Notes under the pieces: model-generated
Seen by the model: only the letters and a program-made list of their open reading frames with translations
What the model was told of the DNA's origin: nothing
Database searches by the model: none
Position numbers and translations under genes: made by a program
Source of the DNA: Taenia hydatigena
Lineage: Eukaryota > Platyhelminthes > Cestoda > Cyclophyllidea > Taeniidae
Length of the DNA stretch: 64,000 nt
Reading direction: 5' to 3'
NCBI GenBank assembly: GCA_036345935.2
Contig: JADWOT020000001.1
Location: forward strand, 9,376,836 to 9,440,835
Shown here: positions 1 to 10,610 of the stretch, in pieces
Layout of the letters: every line of letters begins with the position of its first letter
Position numbering within the stretch: the first letter of the stretch is position 1

Positions 1-139
1 AGATGGATTTTAAAGACACCGAAACTCTTAGGGACTTGTAGGGAGTCGTTGAGATGGCGTAAAATGGAATTAGTAGAATGTACAGTTAACTAGGAGAGTT
101 GAGAGTTGAATGGTGATTAGTACAGGGAAGTAGACCTCA

Positions 140-400
140 ACGATAGCCATGTACAGGTGCCTCGTGGATTCAATCACTCTTCTGAGGTTAGGCTACGTCG
201 GTCTGAGTTAGCACACAAGGATGTGACGGGATTGGAACGCCCAGGATTGCTGGTTTTTTCGATACACTTAAATCGGCTGCACCTCACCTTAGTCTTCCTT
301 GCTGCTCTTTACTCCTCTCCACGCATTTTTGCTATTTCGTATAGTCAGTTCATATCCCATCATATCACATCCTTTTCCACTATATTCGACTGCATGTCAT
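140..400 (+). repeat. Diverged repeat shared with 56.4 kb
   Basis: This stretch can be aligned by eye with about 56,390-56,590 in the same orientation. The clearest shared words are GTCGGTCTGAGTTAGCACAC here against GTCGGTCTGTGTTAGTACAC there, followed in both by a CT-rich stretch containing CTCCTCTCCA. A 115-codon open frame crosses it (157-504), but it is not visible in the second copy, so I do not call it a gene. It probably forms the upstream part of the F-C-E block that continues from 500. Confidence 0.4.
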
Positions 401-499
401 CGTGCGCATATGCTACTATAATAAAGAAGGTAGTGCCGAAGACGGTGGCGGTAGTGGATGCTGTGTTCATGGTGCTGTCGGCGATCTCATCAGAGGGCA

Positions 500-1100
500 G
501 ATGAGTGCAAGCGCGTTGAAGTGTAGTTCATGGAAGTCTGATGTTTGGTTTGCATTTACAAATGCATCATTAATTGCACGAAGCTTTACAAAGTGAGTTG
601 CTATTTTGGTAAAAATTAATTTATGCAAATGAAAAACATTGTTGGTGTAGGACAGTTTAGAATTCAATGTGTCTCTTTTAAATTTGTTTTCTTCTGCATT
701 TTTTCCAGTTTTATTTAGTTTGTACGTTAAATGCTTAGGAGTGTATCTTAATCATGTTTTCATGTTCTTTTGGGCTGTAGTTATTTCTTATGTACCGACG
801 TCCCACAGCAGGTGTTTGGAGAGTTTAAGACTTACTGCAGACCAATTATCACAGCTCAGCGAACCTTCAGCACAACACATTACAAGTAGCATTAGTTGAG
901 CGATTGAAGCACTTCCTGCAGACATAGCATCACAAAACGTCTAGACAATTGGTTTGCTTAGAGCTGCTGAGGGATCCGTCCACCGTTGCGTTGGTTGCTT
1001 TAGCCATTCATTTGTGCTCACTTACTACTCAATTGGATCCCGTTTGTACCTCGTCTTCCATGCTCAAGTAGCTGCTTACCACAAATGTGCACAGAAACAT
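500..1100 (+). repeat. Family F-C-E repeat, partial copy 1
   Basis: This block aligns with 50,430-51,000 (plus) and with the reverse complement of about 31,145-31,600. Shared landmarks are ATTGCACGAAGC against GCTCGCACGAAGC, ATTTATGCAAATGAAAAACA against TGTATGCAAATTGAAGACA, and TTACTGCAGACCAATT against CTACTGCAGACTAATT. Against the minus copy it also shares GCGCGTTGAAGTGTA near 512. After about 1,100 the similarity stops, so the C and E parts present in the other copies are missing here. Confidence 0.65.
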
Positions 1101-4100
1101 CTTTGCTGAGCACTGTGAACAAATGTAGTAGGTGACTTGTAGCAGATGCTCATGACATTGTTGATGAGATGTACCCACGCAACAGTAAGAAGCAGCAAAT
1201 CAACATTTTAACTTATCAATCGCCTTCGGTAGCAATGCACCTCTGACTTTGATGTGTGAGACTTAATAAATTTGGTCGGAGTTGCACTCGAAGAGACTAC
1301 TACCGAAGATTGCATGCAAAACGCGGATCTTGCTATTATTGCTAGACGAAACTTTCTTACTCAAACAAACGCAACATGAACTTAACATCAATCCTGCTAC
1401 TGAACAAGAATTCGGCTTTGAATATCTGTGCATACGCATTCCCCAACTTTGTTGTTGCAAACAGAAGAAAAAGCAGTTTTGATCCTTTAGTGGGTACCGC
1501 CTTCTTTTGAAATGTTTGCTCCATGCAAATCAACTGAAATTGGTCTCTATTTATAACGATCACGTGCGAACAGGCGATGCTTTGATCGTGTTGGCTATTT
1601 TGAAGTCCTTAATTATTTGTGTGGAGTCATCCCTATTCTGCGACGACACGATTGGGCGCCAGCAGACACAGATGACACAGTCAAGCCGCGAGTGCGGTCT
1701 AGTTGATTTGTCCAAATGGAAGCAAATGACAGACGCTGTAGTGTGCTGACCACTCCATGCGAGCCTCGCAGTCATCACGAATAGCCTGTGTAGAAAGTGG
1801 GAGTTCCATGGACGATATTGGAGCTCGTCAGCATCCAACGACTCACCAGGGGAATTGCATATTTTGCATACAATTTCTATGTAAATTAGGGTGGGTCACC
1901 AGGTTTCCCATTCGAAACGGTAATACTTTGTTGGTGAGTCGTATTGTAGTTATGGCGTTCAAGCATGCTAATGACCTAAATGCATTTCACTTTATGGGAC
2001 ATGATTTATGTAATTGTTATGAAATAGGAGGCGCTTGCAAAAGAAGAGTGCCGCAAGATGCAATGAGATGGTGAAGCGTGTTGGCAAGCTATGCTTCATT
2101 TCAAATTTATTGACTGTGGTATCCTGAATGCATTGGATACTAAATCACCTAACGGCAACAGACAAGTACAAGATCGACTGAAATCAAGTTGCTATCGGTG
2201 CAATGCCTCGAATTTGTCGAATATGCAGTTAAACTTCAAAATTTACTTCGAAAGCTGCAACTACATATCCAACCAACCAAACGACCTATTCTACCACGGT
2301 TTTTACGTCAAGGCAATTTCATGCATCATGAGTTTGTAAAAGGGCCACTCGTTACAAAAAGGGACAAGCTGCTATCTCGTAATGGGTGGAATTAGATGAT
2401 GCTTGTTATTGTCGCAAAGCATTAAACTAAAGCTTTCGCATCATCGTAGTGACGCTCTAATTATGCGCAAGTAAAGGAGGTTTGATACAACTTAGTTCTG
2501 TTGGCATGGCCTGTCCCAAGTTGAGTCAGTGCTAATGCGATCGCTATTTTAATATTTTACCCAATCGCTCCAAAGTAGAATTCAGTGCTGCCTAAGCATA
2601 AGCGATTTTGAAGTAAGTAATTACTGCGTCCTGAGCCACATGAATGAGGAGGTGATAGCGGTCCTTGCTTACATTCACATGTTTTTGTGATTGCTCGCAT
2701 GACCACAGAGCCCAAAATAGTGCAATCAATTGCTCTTACAACACTGATGTAGATTTAGTGGCATTGGACAGCTATACATAAGTGAGATTATACTGTGTGT
2801 TGTGAAAAGATGCTGGGATGCATTGCCTTTTTGAGTACCTGCACGGCGACCAAATTATTTCCATGCCAAGTAAAGGCTTTTTGATAAAAGGAATAGAGCT
2901 GACACAGTGTGGAAGGTATGGCCTGCGTCACTACGCTGCATCAGGGCATGACAGTGGTACACTGCACAAAGATGTTGATTCTTTTCACAAATATTTTAAT
3001 AGGAGACTGCAATCTGAACTCATGGGTTTCATAAATTTGAATGCTAGTCTTAAAGCCAACAATTTTCAGTTGAGTATAACTCTTAACAAAATTTTCCTGT
3101 TATGCATCGCCTATATATTTTCACATCGCCTAAATAGATCGCCTTTACATTTATGTTACTCAACTGGCATGTGGGTGCACGTTTCACCATTCAAAGGATA
3201 AACAACTGTTGTTAATAAACTCAAAAAAGCTAACCCACACATACGTGAAGAAAGTGGGGAAGCATTATGCCCTGTATCTGCCACCTGCGCATTTACTACG
3301 TCTAAGTGGAAGTCATGTGGTCAACTTGCATCGCGAATTCGCATTCATTGTTGATGTATGGATAGCCTAACTGTTGCATCATCACCCTCACAGGACATCT
3401 CTGTTAATCGTTCTTGATACGTTGATCTTGAGCGATTCGTGTCACTACTGCCCATCACAACTATTTGAAGTGGTCTACAAGAGAGCGTAACAAAAGGCAC
3501 GGTTCTACTTTAGCCTCAGAACCGAATTAAACTATATTCTGTTTCAACCTAATCAAGAAGAACAGCATAGGGTACCGCATCGGTGCTGATGCATGTGCCC
3601 TATGAGCCCCAACAAGTGCCGCTAGGAACCACGGTGCACTTTCAGGCCTCCCGCAATTAGAGATCACTAATTGTACATACAATGGGCAAAGAGATATTGT
3701 TAGGCCGTAAAAAATCAAACCTGTAAAGACATTTAACAATGTGTAGCCAGAACATAGTGGACAAATTATAACCGATGAATTCAAGTAGCACAGGACATAC
3801 CGCAACCGTGGGTTAAGATCGGAGCGACTACTAATCAAAGGCACTAGTTCGAAAAATTGAAAATCCAGGCAATCAATCCAAAGGCACGGAATTTCGCAAA
3901 ATCATCCACAACACAAGTTTGGTGCAAAATATGATGTTAAATAAATATCCAGAAAAATTAGTAGTACCGATGCTTCGTTTGTACAAAGGTGACTTATCCA
4001 GGGTGACGGACCAGGTGCTTTGCCAGATTCTGGAGCCTATCGCATAAGCAATGGGGAATGTGAGGGCACGTCCAAGTAAAGGTCGACTGATGGGAACCTT

Positions 4101-5188
4101 CAGATGGGGATTTGAAAATAATCGCGGAGGAGTGTATGGTTGCAGACATAACAAAAGTCATTTTAGAAAATACCCATCAGAAGTGGAATTCACTACAACC
4201 ATCGGGACGTTTCTGTTATTCATTGTTAGATTCAGATTTGCTTCCAATGGGGCTTAAACTTCTGTCGGTTCCACCCTCGAAGATGATCCGCCATACAAGT
4301 GGTTCCATTGTTGACACTATTAGGGCGCGCATGTGTTCAATCGGACACAGGATTGGGCACTCGAAGCGGATCGTGATGTGCTCTAATGTGCAAGCGATTG
4401 AGGATTTGTTGCGACATTGTGATGTGTCGCTTTAGCAGCAAGCATTAAATACGGCTTGTACTCGGTTCCTTCCACAGTCTATTCTACATCCACGTTTCAA
4501 TTTAACTCCATCTATTAATGTCGTTATGATTTGAACGCCGGAAGTTTACCACAAACATAATTTTATGCTCACAACTTCATAAAACCATACTAAAATAAAA
4601 TAAATGTCATGCCATTCGCTGTCACGTGAGATGAAATAATCACACAGCTTACTACAGACCATCAATTGCATCGTGTGACCCCACGAAACACGCATTTGCT
4701 CCCCACGTGACTAAGCCTCACCTGTGAGATGATTTGAGGCATGATCTGATGGCACGCCAGACGGCATTACAACAAAGCCTAAGGTGACCACGCCTCCGTC
4801 TTTATGCTCACATCGCCATGCCATGCATTGTACCCAGCATTTTATGAGACGCAAAAACGATTCACATACACATCATGCTGACAAATAACACTGTAAAAAG
4901 TTATAAAATTAGCTGAGATGGTGCACGTCCTTCTGCATGAGCCATTTTGACTAATACTCCATCAACGGCACTCTTGTCGTGGCCTACAAAGGGTTCGTGC
5001 CAGGTCCACTTTATTCAAAAGTGTACAAGTTGACTTGACCTCCGCCTCCACCGCCTCCTTTCTCCCCCTTTCTTTCCGTAGTTCACTTCCAAAAAGCAAT
5101 AGGCCATTTAAAATAGCACGAATTTACTTTGCTTGCGAAATCAATTAAATACAAAAAGTGTGTATTAAGAATGTGCAGAGTACATTAG
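1101..5188. other. No recognised gene
   Basis: About 4.1 kb in which I see no convincing exon, RNA gene or alignable repeat. Open frames are short (up to 127 codons at 2,818-3,201, plus) and have no recognisable domain. The 2,818 frame contains a short string resembling the F-box-like segment of the 48 kb pseudogene, but not enough to call. Confidence 0.4.
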
Positions 5189-5848
5189 AGAGGAATCTTA
5201 GTGGTATCCGGCCCACCTAACGGCCAACTCAAGGGCAAATATCTCGGCTATTGCCATCTGATGAAACCCCATTTTGGCATCACGATGCAAGCAGTGGACC
5301 TTCTAATTGACTGGCAGATTCCCCAGTACATCGTCTTCAACCCCACCTACTTGGCAGACCACTTCATCCACGCAGTGCAAACGGCTGTGCTCTGAAGTCA
5401 CTCCATTGGTTATGCTGACAAGGACCAGTGCCTGGTGGTGGGCAATAACCCCTTCAAAGCTCCTCAAATTAAGTCGAGCATTGTTCCAATTCCAACAACA
5501 AAATACCTACAATACAATGTTACTTGACTCAATCCGGTCTCTCAGGATACTGCTGACACCTTGCCGGTGGCGATAAACCACACCGCTAAAGAAGAAAACC
5601 CATCACATTATGCCAAGCACATAGAGCTGGGAATCGAGAAGGTAAAGTCATGCCTATTGATGATGTCGAGTTAGCATTTGTCGTACAGATATCTCAACAA
5701 CTCTGTATCGAGTGTGAAAGACATACACAAACACATCCGTCACACAATTATCCGCTCTGACATCATTATGCAGAGGGTGTTAGTGAAGAAGTTTGTTTCC
5801 TTTGAAGCCGCTTGTCTGTGTAACGATCGACTAAAGCACTGGTGTTAA
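5189..5848 (+). pseudogene. Unrecognised gene fossil with three internal stops
   Basis: One reading frame runs for 219 codons from 5,189 to the TAA at 5,846-5,848, interrupted only by TGA (5,393-5,395), TGA (5,525-5,527) and TAG (5,672-5,674). About ten stops would be expected by chance at this base composition. The translation reads like a soluble protein: LIDWQIPQYIVFNPTYLADH before the first stop, DKDQCLVVGNNPFKAPQIKS after it, and ENPSHYAKHIELGIEK before the third. A plausible splice acceptor (ATTAG) ends at 5,188 exactly where the frame begins, so this may be a decayed exon. I do not recognise the family. Alternatives are chance openness of the frame or a truncated retrocopy. No second copy was found in the window. 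Confidence 0.4.
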
Positions 5849-5869
5849 CTAATACTGTGGAGCTATTAC

Positions 5870-5950
5870 TACGATGTAACAGCCACTTGATTGCAAGTTC
5901 AGAATGCAGCATGACTTGTGCTCCAATCAGCTCCATTTGATCAGCGCATG
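5870..5950 (-). pseudogene. Possible fragment of the F-box-like family
   Basis: Read on the minus strand, about 5,945-5,880 contains CAAATGGAGCTGATTGGAGC and then ATGCTGCATTCTGAACTTGC. The degenerate gene near 49.2 kb has CAAATGGAGCTAGCGGGCGC and ATGCTGTATTCGACACTTGC at the matching place, giving QMEL-x-GA in both translations. The match covers about 65 bases with one short gap, and I could not extend it convincingly. A 105-codon open frame (5,766-6,083, minus) contains it. Confidence 0.3.
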
Positions 5951-6299
5951 CTGAGTGCCGCCTGATCTCTCCCATTGCATTGCTAAGCATTTGTAGCTCC
6001 CGTCCGTCCTCCTTCGGCTTAGACCTACGAAAGTAATGGAGAGGTATGGTAACCAATGCGCAGTGAGAGTTGCAAGAATGCAAACGTTCGATAGCACTGC
6101 ATCAAAGATTTCGACTGTCGATTTATGAAATGCACCTCATCTTCCTACTCGAATTGTGTCTTCATTTCCTTGCACATCTCAATGCTGCTCAACTATATTG
6201 ACGGTGGTAAATGCAATTACTCTTGGACCTGCTGAATGTTTGCTAAGAATAACTGATCCCACAGACGAACTCCGAAGCTGTAATCTATGCTATTCCGAC

Positions 6300-6480
6300 G
6301 CCTGACCCGACGTCATTGTAACGCTTAACAGCTGTACGTAATTCCGCGACGAGGATAATACGTGCCACGTGCTGGGAGCATGACATTCATAGGCAAGGAG
6401 CGTCCCTCTATTTTGTTCATAGTCGTCCAGCTGCTGTTTCGACTCCCCTCTGGCCATGCCATGCTTTGCTCTTCATCTCA
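6300..6480 (+). repeat. Direct duplication, unit 1
   Basis: This segment resembles 7,185-7,325, about 885 bases downstream, in the same orientation. Shared words are CATTGTAACGCTTAACAGCTG against CATTGTAAGGCCTAACAGCTG and CGACTCCCCTCTGGCCATGC against CAACTCCCTCCGGTCACATC. Similarity outside these segments is weak. A 139-codon minus-strand frame (6,417-6,836) overlaps it with no recognisable domain. Confidence 0.35.
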
Positions 6481-7184
6481 ATGCATACATTTGTGCCACT
6501 GCTAAAAAGACGAGACACGACGTAGCATGCCGTGAATCGCCCAGCGGAAAAGTAAGCAACAATAGAGCAGACAAAGTGGGTGATATCAAACCGTCTGGCA
6601 ATCAATGCTTCTAGTATTGATGGATCTATCCAAATGGGTGAATGGGTCAGTGTAGAGCTTATACTACTCCTGGTGACATCATAAGTCACTCGAGATTGGA
6701 AGCTGTGATGCAGTACACGTGGAGAAGAGATGAGAGGTTGATTGCAGCGCCGATGTGAATGGACAACGCTGAATAGGACTAGGATCAAAGTATGCCACCT
6801 AGGTGTATTTGTACTTTGCAAGGAAGATTCTATCAAAAAGACAGAAGAAGCTTAGTTTGGATGGAAATTAGGACCGTGAGTGCCTCACATAACTAAACGT
6901 CTACAATTCTAACACCAATGCTTCAAAGTTCCCAAAGAAGCTTTTTGAAGCTGGCGATAATGGCTTATTCTAAAAACGTGATACCTGACTGCAGGTGCAC
7001 TTGAGGCACAGTTGACTATTTTAAATGGAAGCTGAAGTCAGTTGCCTCGGACTAATTCTACATTTTGCTAATCGCAAGGATGGATGAGGATTGCAGTGTG
7101 ATGCTTTATGTCTTCAGTTATCAAAATCAAGTCTAAAACCACTGCCCGAGTTACTGCAAGGCATTAGTCACTGTTGTTTTCGTG

Positions 7185-7325
7185 CTCAGTTCAACGCCAT
7201 TGTAAGGCCTAACAGCTGGTCATAGCGTGATGGGATCACGATAGCTAGGGGGAGGCGGGCTATCTCTGATGGCTTAGTAGTAGCTAGACTTCTCTTTCAA
7301 CTCCCTCCGGTCACATCTTTTTACA
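7185..7325 (+). repeat. Direct duplication, unit 2
   Basis: Partner of 6,300-6,480. The two units are at similar spacing from their shared landmarks, which suggests a small tandem duplication that has since diverged. No coding function is visible in this unit. Confidence 0.35.
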
Positions 7326-7739
7326 TTACACGTATGTACGTATTTATGAGGAAGCCGAGATATGGCACATGATTCTATCCCTTTCTCCTGTGGGTTACGC
7401 ACCGAAAATACGAGACCATAATTGCCCTCTAATAAAATGCCTCGTAATTGATTGTAGAGAGTAGACGGAGCATCGCATCTCATGCAGTGGTTTAAAACCA
7501 CTTAATTGAAGTTAATCTCAACGAATGACATAAAGCGAATTTCGAAAGAAGTTGGCTTGTTTGGCATCGGAGCGGTAAACTCAGAAGAATGGTGTGAGGG
7601 CTTGCTTCAAATGGATCCATATCAATTAATCACCTGTTACCAAATCCTTGGTTAAATGTCGTGGATTGACCCCGAGTGCCGTGGTTTTCTTCACCAGTCA
7701 TTCCATCAGGTCTAGATGGCACTTTAGTTAAGTGTGAAG

Positions 7740-9075
7740 TAGAAGAAGGAACCAAACCAGTTAAATGGGCATCTTGTGTCCCACGGGATGTTGTGACGCA
7801 TTAAAATATGGGTCAAATCAAGAGATAAAGTCTTCAATGACCAATGGATGCCCTGATAAGTGTGCGTTTGCTTATATTAAACACAAAATAAAACAGCAGA
7901 GATGCAGGGGAAAACCCAGACCAAAAATTACATGAATATTTAATGAAGGAGCGTGATCATGCAAGAGGACCTTACAATTCGTCGGTATCACAACATGAAA
8001 TAGCGTTCCATCCATTATCACAAGCAGCGATGTCAGAGTGCATACTTAGGGAAAAAGCGCCTTCGCATACATGTTGCCTAACTAGAGGGATGACTGGAAG
8101 ATCGTAAGGCATGGTTGGGAAAAACAGGGACAAGGCAAAATAAGAAGACAGGGCTATCGAGAAGAAGTGGACACTAGTGATGCAGACAATGACGTCAGGG
8201 TATGCAGAGAGCGTGACGTTAATGCCGATCTAGTGTAAAGTAACGAAGCCTATCATTAAAAACTGAGGATTTAAAGCGTCAGAGAGAAAGGTTTGATAAC
8301 AAATTTAATGCGAAAAATTGCAAACAGGAAAAAATCTTAAAAAATAAAATAATCAGCAAAGAAAGGCACGATCGGCAATGTAAAATCCGATATTTAACAA
8401 AATAAGGGGTAAGATGTAGAGACAGGCATTGAGGTCAACCAATAAAACAGATCTAAAATGAGAGTGATCAAGGAAAGACCATTAGAATCGGAGAGACACA
8501 AGTATATAAAGAATAGCAGGACGGTAACATTCATTACGGAGGATAAAAAGAACGAAGAGAGAATGCAGTGCCATAGCATCGACAAGGGAGACAGCACTGG
8601 TCCCAACATGCGCTTCGCCAAAAAATCATCCACAACTGGAGACGAGACGTGAGCAGTGCAGCATTATTGAAGTGAGTGAGCGAGTGTGGCGTGACCCAAC
8701 AGCACTGACAGACATTCCTCAGTGATGTTGCTAACGCGCCATGCTCTCTCACTCCACCCTCCTCTCTCTTTTCCTTCTATCATCTATATGCCTCTACCCC
8801 CTACACACACCCTTCATTCAACCCATCACTTTACCTACTCTCACACCCTCTCCCACACACACACATACACACAACCACCCACCTACTAACCCACTTACTT
8901 ACCCACTCTACCTGTCTCACTCTATCTCCAATTCTCTAGGTGTCTTCCAATCTCACTGCCGCTGTCTCCACTGCCACGTTGGTTGTTGCAATTGAGAGGC
9001 GTCAACAATCTCCTCCACCTATACCTCCTACTGCCGTCTCCGCTGTTGCTGATGCTACATTTACTTAAAATCTCT
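7740..9075 (-). repeat. Family B, left inverted arm
   Basis: The reverse complement of this arm aligns with 14,130-15,510 over nearly its whole length. Landmarks include GAGTGAGCGAGTGTGG, CATGCTCTCTCACTCCACCC, AAACGCACACTTATCAG and ACGCTCTCTGCATA, found in both arms in the same order. Both arms carry a C-rich tract that opens frames beginning MLSHSTLLSLFLLSSICL; this is low-complexity sequence, not evidence of a protein. No transposase-like frame lies in the arms. The arms face each other across about 5 kb. Confidence 0.75.
8735..8930 (+). repeat. CT/CA-rich low-complexity tract
   Basis: A pyrimidine-rich run followed by CA-rich sequence including ACACACACACATACACAC and many CCCAC and CTCACC words. 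The equivalent C-rich tract on the minus strand of the right arm (about 14,300-14,500) lacks the pure CA run. It probably represents microsatellite-like expansion inside family B. Confidence 0.7.
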
Positions 9076-9199
9076 TTCTTTCATATTTATTAGGACCTCT
9101 AGTTTACTCAACGTTCTTCGGACCATGCCGGAAATTGATGCCTATTTACCTGTTTTGCTTTTATTTTGAAATGAAATCTTCAGAAATGTCTTTTTGTTT

Positions 9200-10610
9200 A
9201 TCCTGCTGCTATGAAACCCGACATATATAGTAGAGACAAATTTAATGCGGTAGAACAAAATACACTTGCTACATGCTCGTGTCACTGCTCGGCTCCAGAT
9301 TTGGTGGTTACCTAATAAATGTCTCAGGTGCTTCTCAAAAATTCTAAGGGCTACAATGCAACGAGGAAATTATTTTTATCGTCATATACCAATAAGTTGG
9401 TGATCCTCAATGCAGTTTACGAAAAACCTAAGAAATGATGGATCAGGTAACTGAAATCGGAGCATTTGCATGTGCAAAGCATAGGCTGCCTATAATGCTG
9501 TAAGCGGTGCAAGACGCACCCTCAAATTTGCTTTTAGTCATCCACAACCCCATTTAGGCTTCTGCTGATGCACATTGTAAAGCCATTCTTTGATGGGCCC
9601 ACTATTTCAATCACTTCAATTACATCGCTCAATACTTCTCATTAGTAAGTATTTCTTGAAAAAGGTGATGGGAATGAGGCGATGGGGTGTGAAGCTGTAC
9701 CCAAAGTACCCTTGCAACAATAAATGTGATCAATATGCCTTCCATTGCAAAGGCTGCGATTCCAATCCTGCCACTAAGATTTTCAACACATTTTCTACGC
9801 ATCCACGCATACATACGCTTGTGTATTTGTTTAGGAACTTGACATGAAATATTTAGCTTTTGAAAGTTAGCGAAACAGGCAACAATCGCTGGTGCATTTC
9901 ACGACCGCATGTAGATAAAAGCATAGAATAACTGCATTTCAGAAGTCTCTTCCTTATGGGATGAAAAACGTCCAAGCGAGGGTGTAGTCAAATCACTAGC
10001 TATGCGCGCACATGCAAAGATGAAACGTGGCGCAATCCGAGGCGACCTATGCGCACGGAATGTATGTAACTGCAAAACTGCGTAAGAAGAGAGCAAATGA
10101 ATCGAAGCGAGTAAGGTTAAACATAGAAGGATTTGGATGAATAAACTGTGAGAAATCGGACTTGTAACCACGATCGGCTTAACATGGCGATATCACGGAG
10201 AAGGTAGTTGGAGGTATTGAATTCCTAATGCAGGACAAATTTCATGATACGGGCACATTTGTAAGTGACGCTGATGCAGTGATTGTAGTACTTCTGGTAG
10301 ACACATCTTCACAAAGTGTGGACGATGTTCTCGTTCCTTTTCAGCTAATATGCCCTTAGGCACATCTCGCTGATCACCCAAAGTCTTTTTCAATTCTACT
10401 GAGCCGCCTCAGGGACAGTACTAGTTACATGCTTGTCAGTGGGCGGCATGCAGAGTAGCAAGCGAGTACAGGAAGAGGTTGTGGAATGAGTCCTGATGAA
10501 CAAGAATGGAATATGCGCTACTTTGCAAGGCGAATTACGAAAACGGTACACAGACAGCTAATAGGAAATCGACGATTAACTGGAGGTCAAGGTGATTTGA
10601 GAGGGAGAAA
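9200..10610 (+). repeat. Family A repeat, copy 1
   Basis: Aligns with 52,690-54,175 and in part with 29,630-30,150, all in plus orientation. Landmarks are AACCTAAGAAATGATGG, GCACATTGTAAAGCCATTC against GCACATTATAAAGCCAATC, ATGAGGCGATGGGGTGTGAAG against TTGAGACGATGGGGTGTGAAG, and GAAGAGGTTGTGGAATGAGTCCTGATGAACAAG, which is identical in copies 1 and 3. Near 9,275 it keeps the start of a frame shared by all three copies (ATG CTC GTG TCA CTG CTC), followed by a deletion relative to copy 2. It lies between the two family B arms. Confidence 0.75.

Noticed and set aside
2818..3201. 127-codon frame with FEYLHGDQIISM, similar to the F-box-like EYLDGADIINM
   Set aside because: Only about a dozen residues match and the rest of the frame does not follow the family, so chance is likely.
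5393..5527. Reading the two in-frame TGA codons as tryptophan (flatworm mitochondrial code) or selenocysteine
   Set aside because: The surrounding DNA is nuclear in character, a TAG follows downstream in the same frame, and no selenocysteine element was recognised.
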